A stretch of 39,238 bases of DNA, from the IMG/VR virus record IMGVR_UViG_3300025133_000275, positions 1-39,238 of that record; one strand, written 5' to 3'. Each line of letters opens with the position of its first letter. The first letter of the stretch is position 1. The position numbers and the translations under genes are program-made. The notes under the pieces were generated by a model, which saw only the letters and a list, made by a program, of their open reading frames with translations, searched no databases and had not been told where the DNA came from. Positions 38,406 through 39,238 of the stretch are shown piece after piece. This stretch comes from a virus.

Positions 38406-39238
38406 ATGGACTACCTAAGCACACTAAACAGCGCTAAGCCGGTTTCTGGCTACGCCTATGCACAGGCCAGCCGCGCCGCGTTAGCGGCTATGCTACGCGC
38501 ACACGCCGTCGACGTGAAACGTATTGACGTACACTGCCAAGGAAACACGGCGGCTATTAACTTCGATACAAATATTTATGGTGAATTGAGTATCACGCTA
38601 TTTTTGCCAGCGCTCCCCAAATCAGGGATGTTAACCCGGATACAGGCCGATACTTTTACCGGATACTGGCTACATGAATCTTTGCACGCCTTGTATACAA
38701 CAAAAGATAATGCTAAGACACAATCCTTGTTCCCTACGCCGTATGAGTTTTCTATGTTTAACGGCTTAGAGGATTGCAGGATAGAAATGTTAGCCTTGCA
38801 AAATAACGTCGCTGTTAACTTATTAAAATGTCTCACACGGCTACGCCGCCACACGTTCAAAGGCATACCGGCTGAACGTTTAAACGCGTTAGTTGATAAC
38901 CCGTTACAATCGCTTGGCTATATCTTAAAACTGGCTATTAATGAACAGTTTGGCATCGACGCCGGGGCGCTACCGTTTTTATCACGCCTTGATAGTATCG
39001 AAAAGTATTTAGAGCACGCACGCGCCGGGGCACTAAAGCCTAGTTTCCTGATGGAATTTGGCGCGGCTAAACTGGCGCGTGAAATACTTGATAGGCTACA
39101 AGCGCCGGATAGTGACGAGTCTGGTGACGAGTCTGGTGACGAGTCTGGTGACGAGTCTGGTGACGAGTCTGGTGACGAGTCTGGTGACGAGTCTGGTGAC
39201 GAGTCTGGTGACGAGTCTGGTGACGAGTCTGGTGACGA
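38406..39238 (+). CDS. cobT: CobT-like protein, N-terminal zincin-like part (gene continues at 1-1086)
   Basis: ATG 38406 starts two bases after the ATPase stop; the frame stays open to the end of the window through GDES repeats and is in the same frame as positions 1-1086. In the 239 residues before the array there is HESLH (His90-Glu91-x-x-His94) and, 27 residues on, GLEDCRIE (Glu122/Asp123, Glu127). This HExxH plus EDxRxE pair is found in metallopeptidase-like domains fused to VWA in DUF2201-type proteins and resembles gluzincins. The full protein is at least about 600 aa: zincin-like domain, acidic linker, VWA. Whether it cleaves peptide bonds is unknown. Confidence 0.88.
   Translation, partial: MDYLSTLNSAKPVSGYAYAQASRAALAAMLRAHAVDVKRIDVHCQGNTAAINFDTNIYGELSITLFLPALPKSGMLTRIQADTFTGYWLHESLHALYTTKDNAKTQSLFPTPYEFSMFNGLEDCRIEMLALQNNVAVNLLKCLTRLRRHTFKGIPAERLNALVDNPLQSLGYILKLAINEQFGIDAGALPFLSRLDSIEKYLEHARAGALKPSFLMEFGAAKLAREILDRLQAPDSDESGDESGDESGDESGDESGDESGDESGDESGDESGDESGD
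39111..39238 (+). repeat. 12-bp tandem array (GDES)n, right end
   Basis: The array opens with the variant AGTGACGAGTCT (Ser-Asp-Glu-Ser), followed by nine perfect GGTGACGAGTCT units (39123-39230) and eight bases of a tenth. It joins in phase and in frame with the array at 1-120. Because the unit is 12 bp, gain or loss of units changes linker length by four residues without breaking the frame. Confidence 0.97.

Noticed and set aside
1-39238. tRNA genes, integrase, transposase or att sites
   Set aside because: I looked for tRNA-like cloverleaf sequences, recombinase motifs and terminal inverted repeats and saw none that I could support.

Overview
The window looks like an essentially complete genome of a short-tailed (podovirus, P22-like morphology) dsDNA bacteriophage. 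The evidence is a full virion module: terminase, portal, GH24 endolysin, 3-TM holin, scaffold, coat, decoration protein, P22 gp4- and gp10-like connector/stopper proteins, large ejection-type proteins and tail fibre. There is also a full replication module. I see no integrase, no obvious lysogeny repressor, no tRNA, no CRISPR array, no insertion sequence and no phage RNA polymerase, so a virulent phage using host RNA polymerase is the simplest reading. Strong AGGAGG ribosome sites and sigma70-like promoters suit a Proteobacterium, but the host cannot be named from the sequence.

The molecule is circular or circularly permuted. The window starts and ends inside the same 12-bp tandem array (GGTGACGAGTCT, encoding Gly-Asp-Glu-Ser). 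This array is the in-frame linker of one gene cut by the contig ends: its N-terminal half is at 38406-39238 and its C-terminal VWA half at 1-1086. The last 116 bases equal the first 116, so the shortest consistent circle is 39,122 bp, with the true array length unresolved.

There are four transcription units. (A) Plus strand, 36401 across the junction to 1285: a SprT-like metallopeptidase, a CobS/MoxR-type AAA+ ATPase, a CobT-like protein (HExxH domain, acidic GDES linker, VWA domain) and a 55-aa protein. (B) Minus strand, 2902 to 1282: a VRR-NUC nuclease and an SNF2-type helicase. (C) Plus strand, 2971 to 10062: small proteins, a RecB/Cas4-type Fe-S nuclease split over two reading frames, a probable ssDNA-binding-type protein, family A DNA polymerase, and a primase-helicase. 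(D) Minus strand, about 35420 to 10059: a 25-kb late operon running from terminase to tail fibres and a large EF-hand-repeat virion protein. Units A/B and C/D converge and their last genes share overlapping stop codons at both junctions (1282-1285 and 10059-10062). B and C diverge from overlapping promoters at 2915-2960. D and A diverge from a 1-kb repeat-rich non-coding region (35421-36400), which is the best candidate for the master control region, origin or packaging region.

The most unusual signals are these. The 8-bp palindrome GTTTAAAC occurs 29 times against about 0.6 expected. Unit A joins two HExxH proteins to an AAA+/VWA pair. The split nuclease has its four cluster cysteines divided 1+3 between two overlapping frames. 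A motif beginning TACGCTCA recurs at transcription-unit borders. Several virion proteins carry internal repeats.
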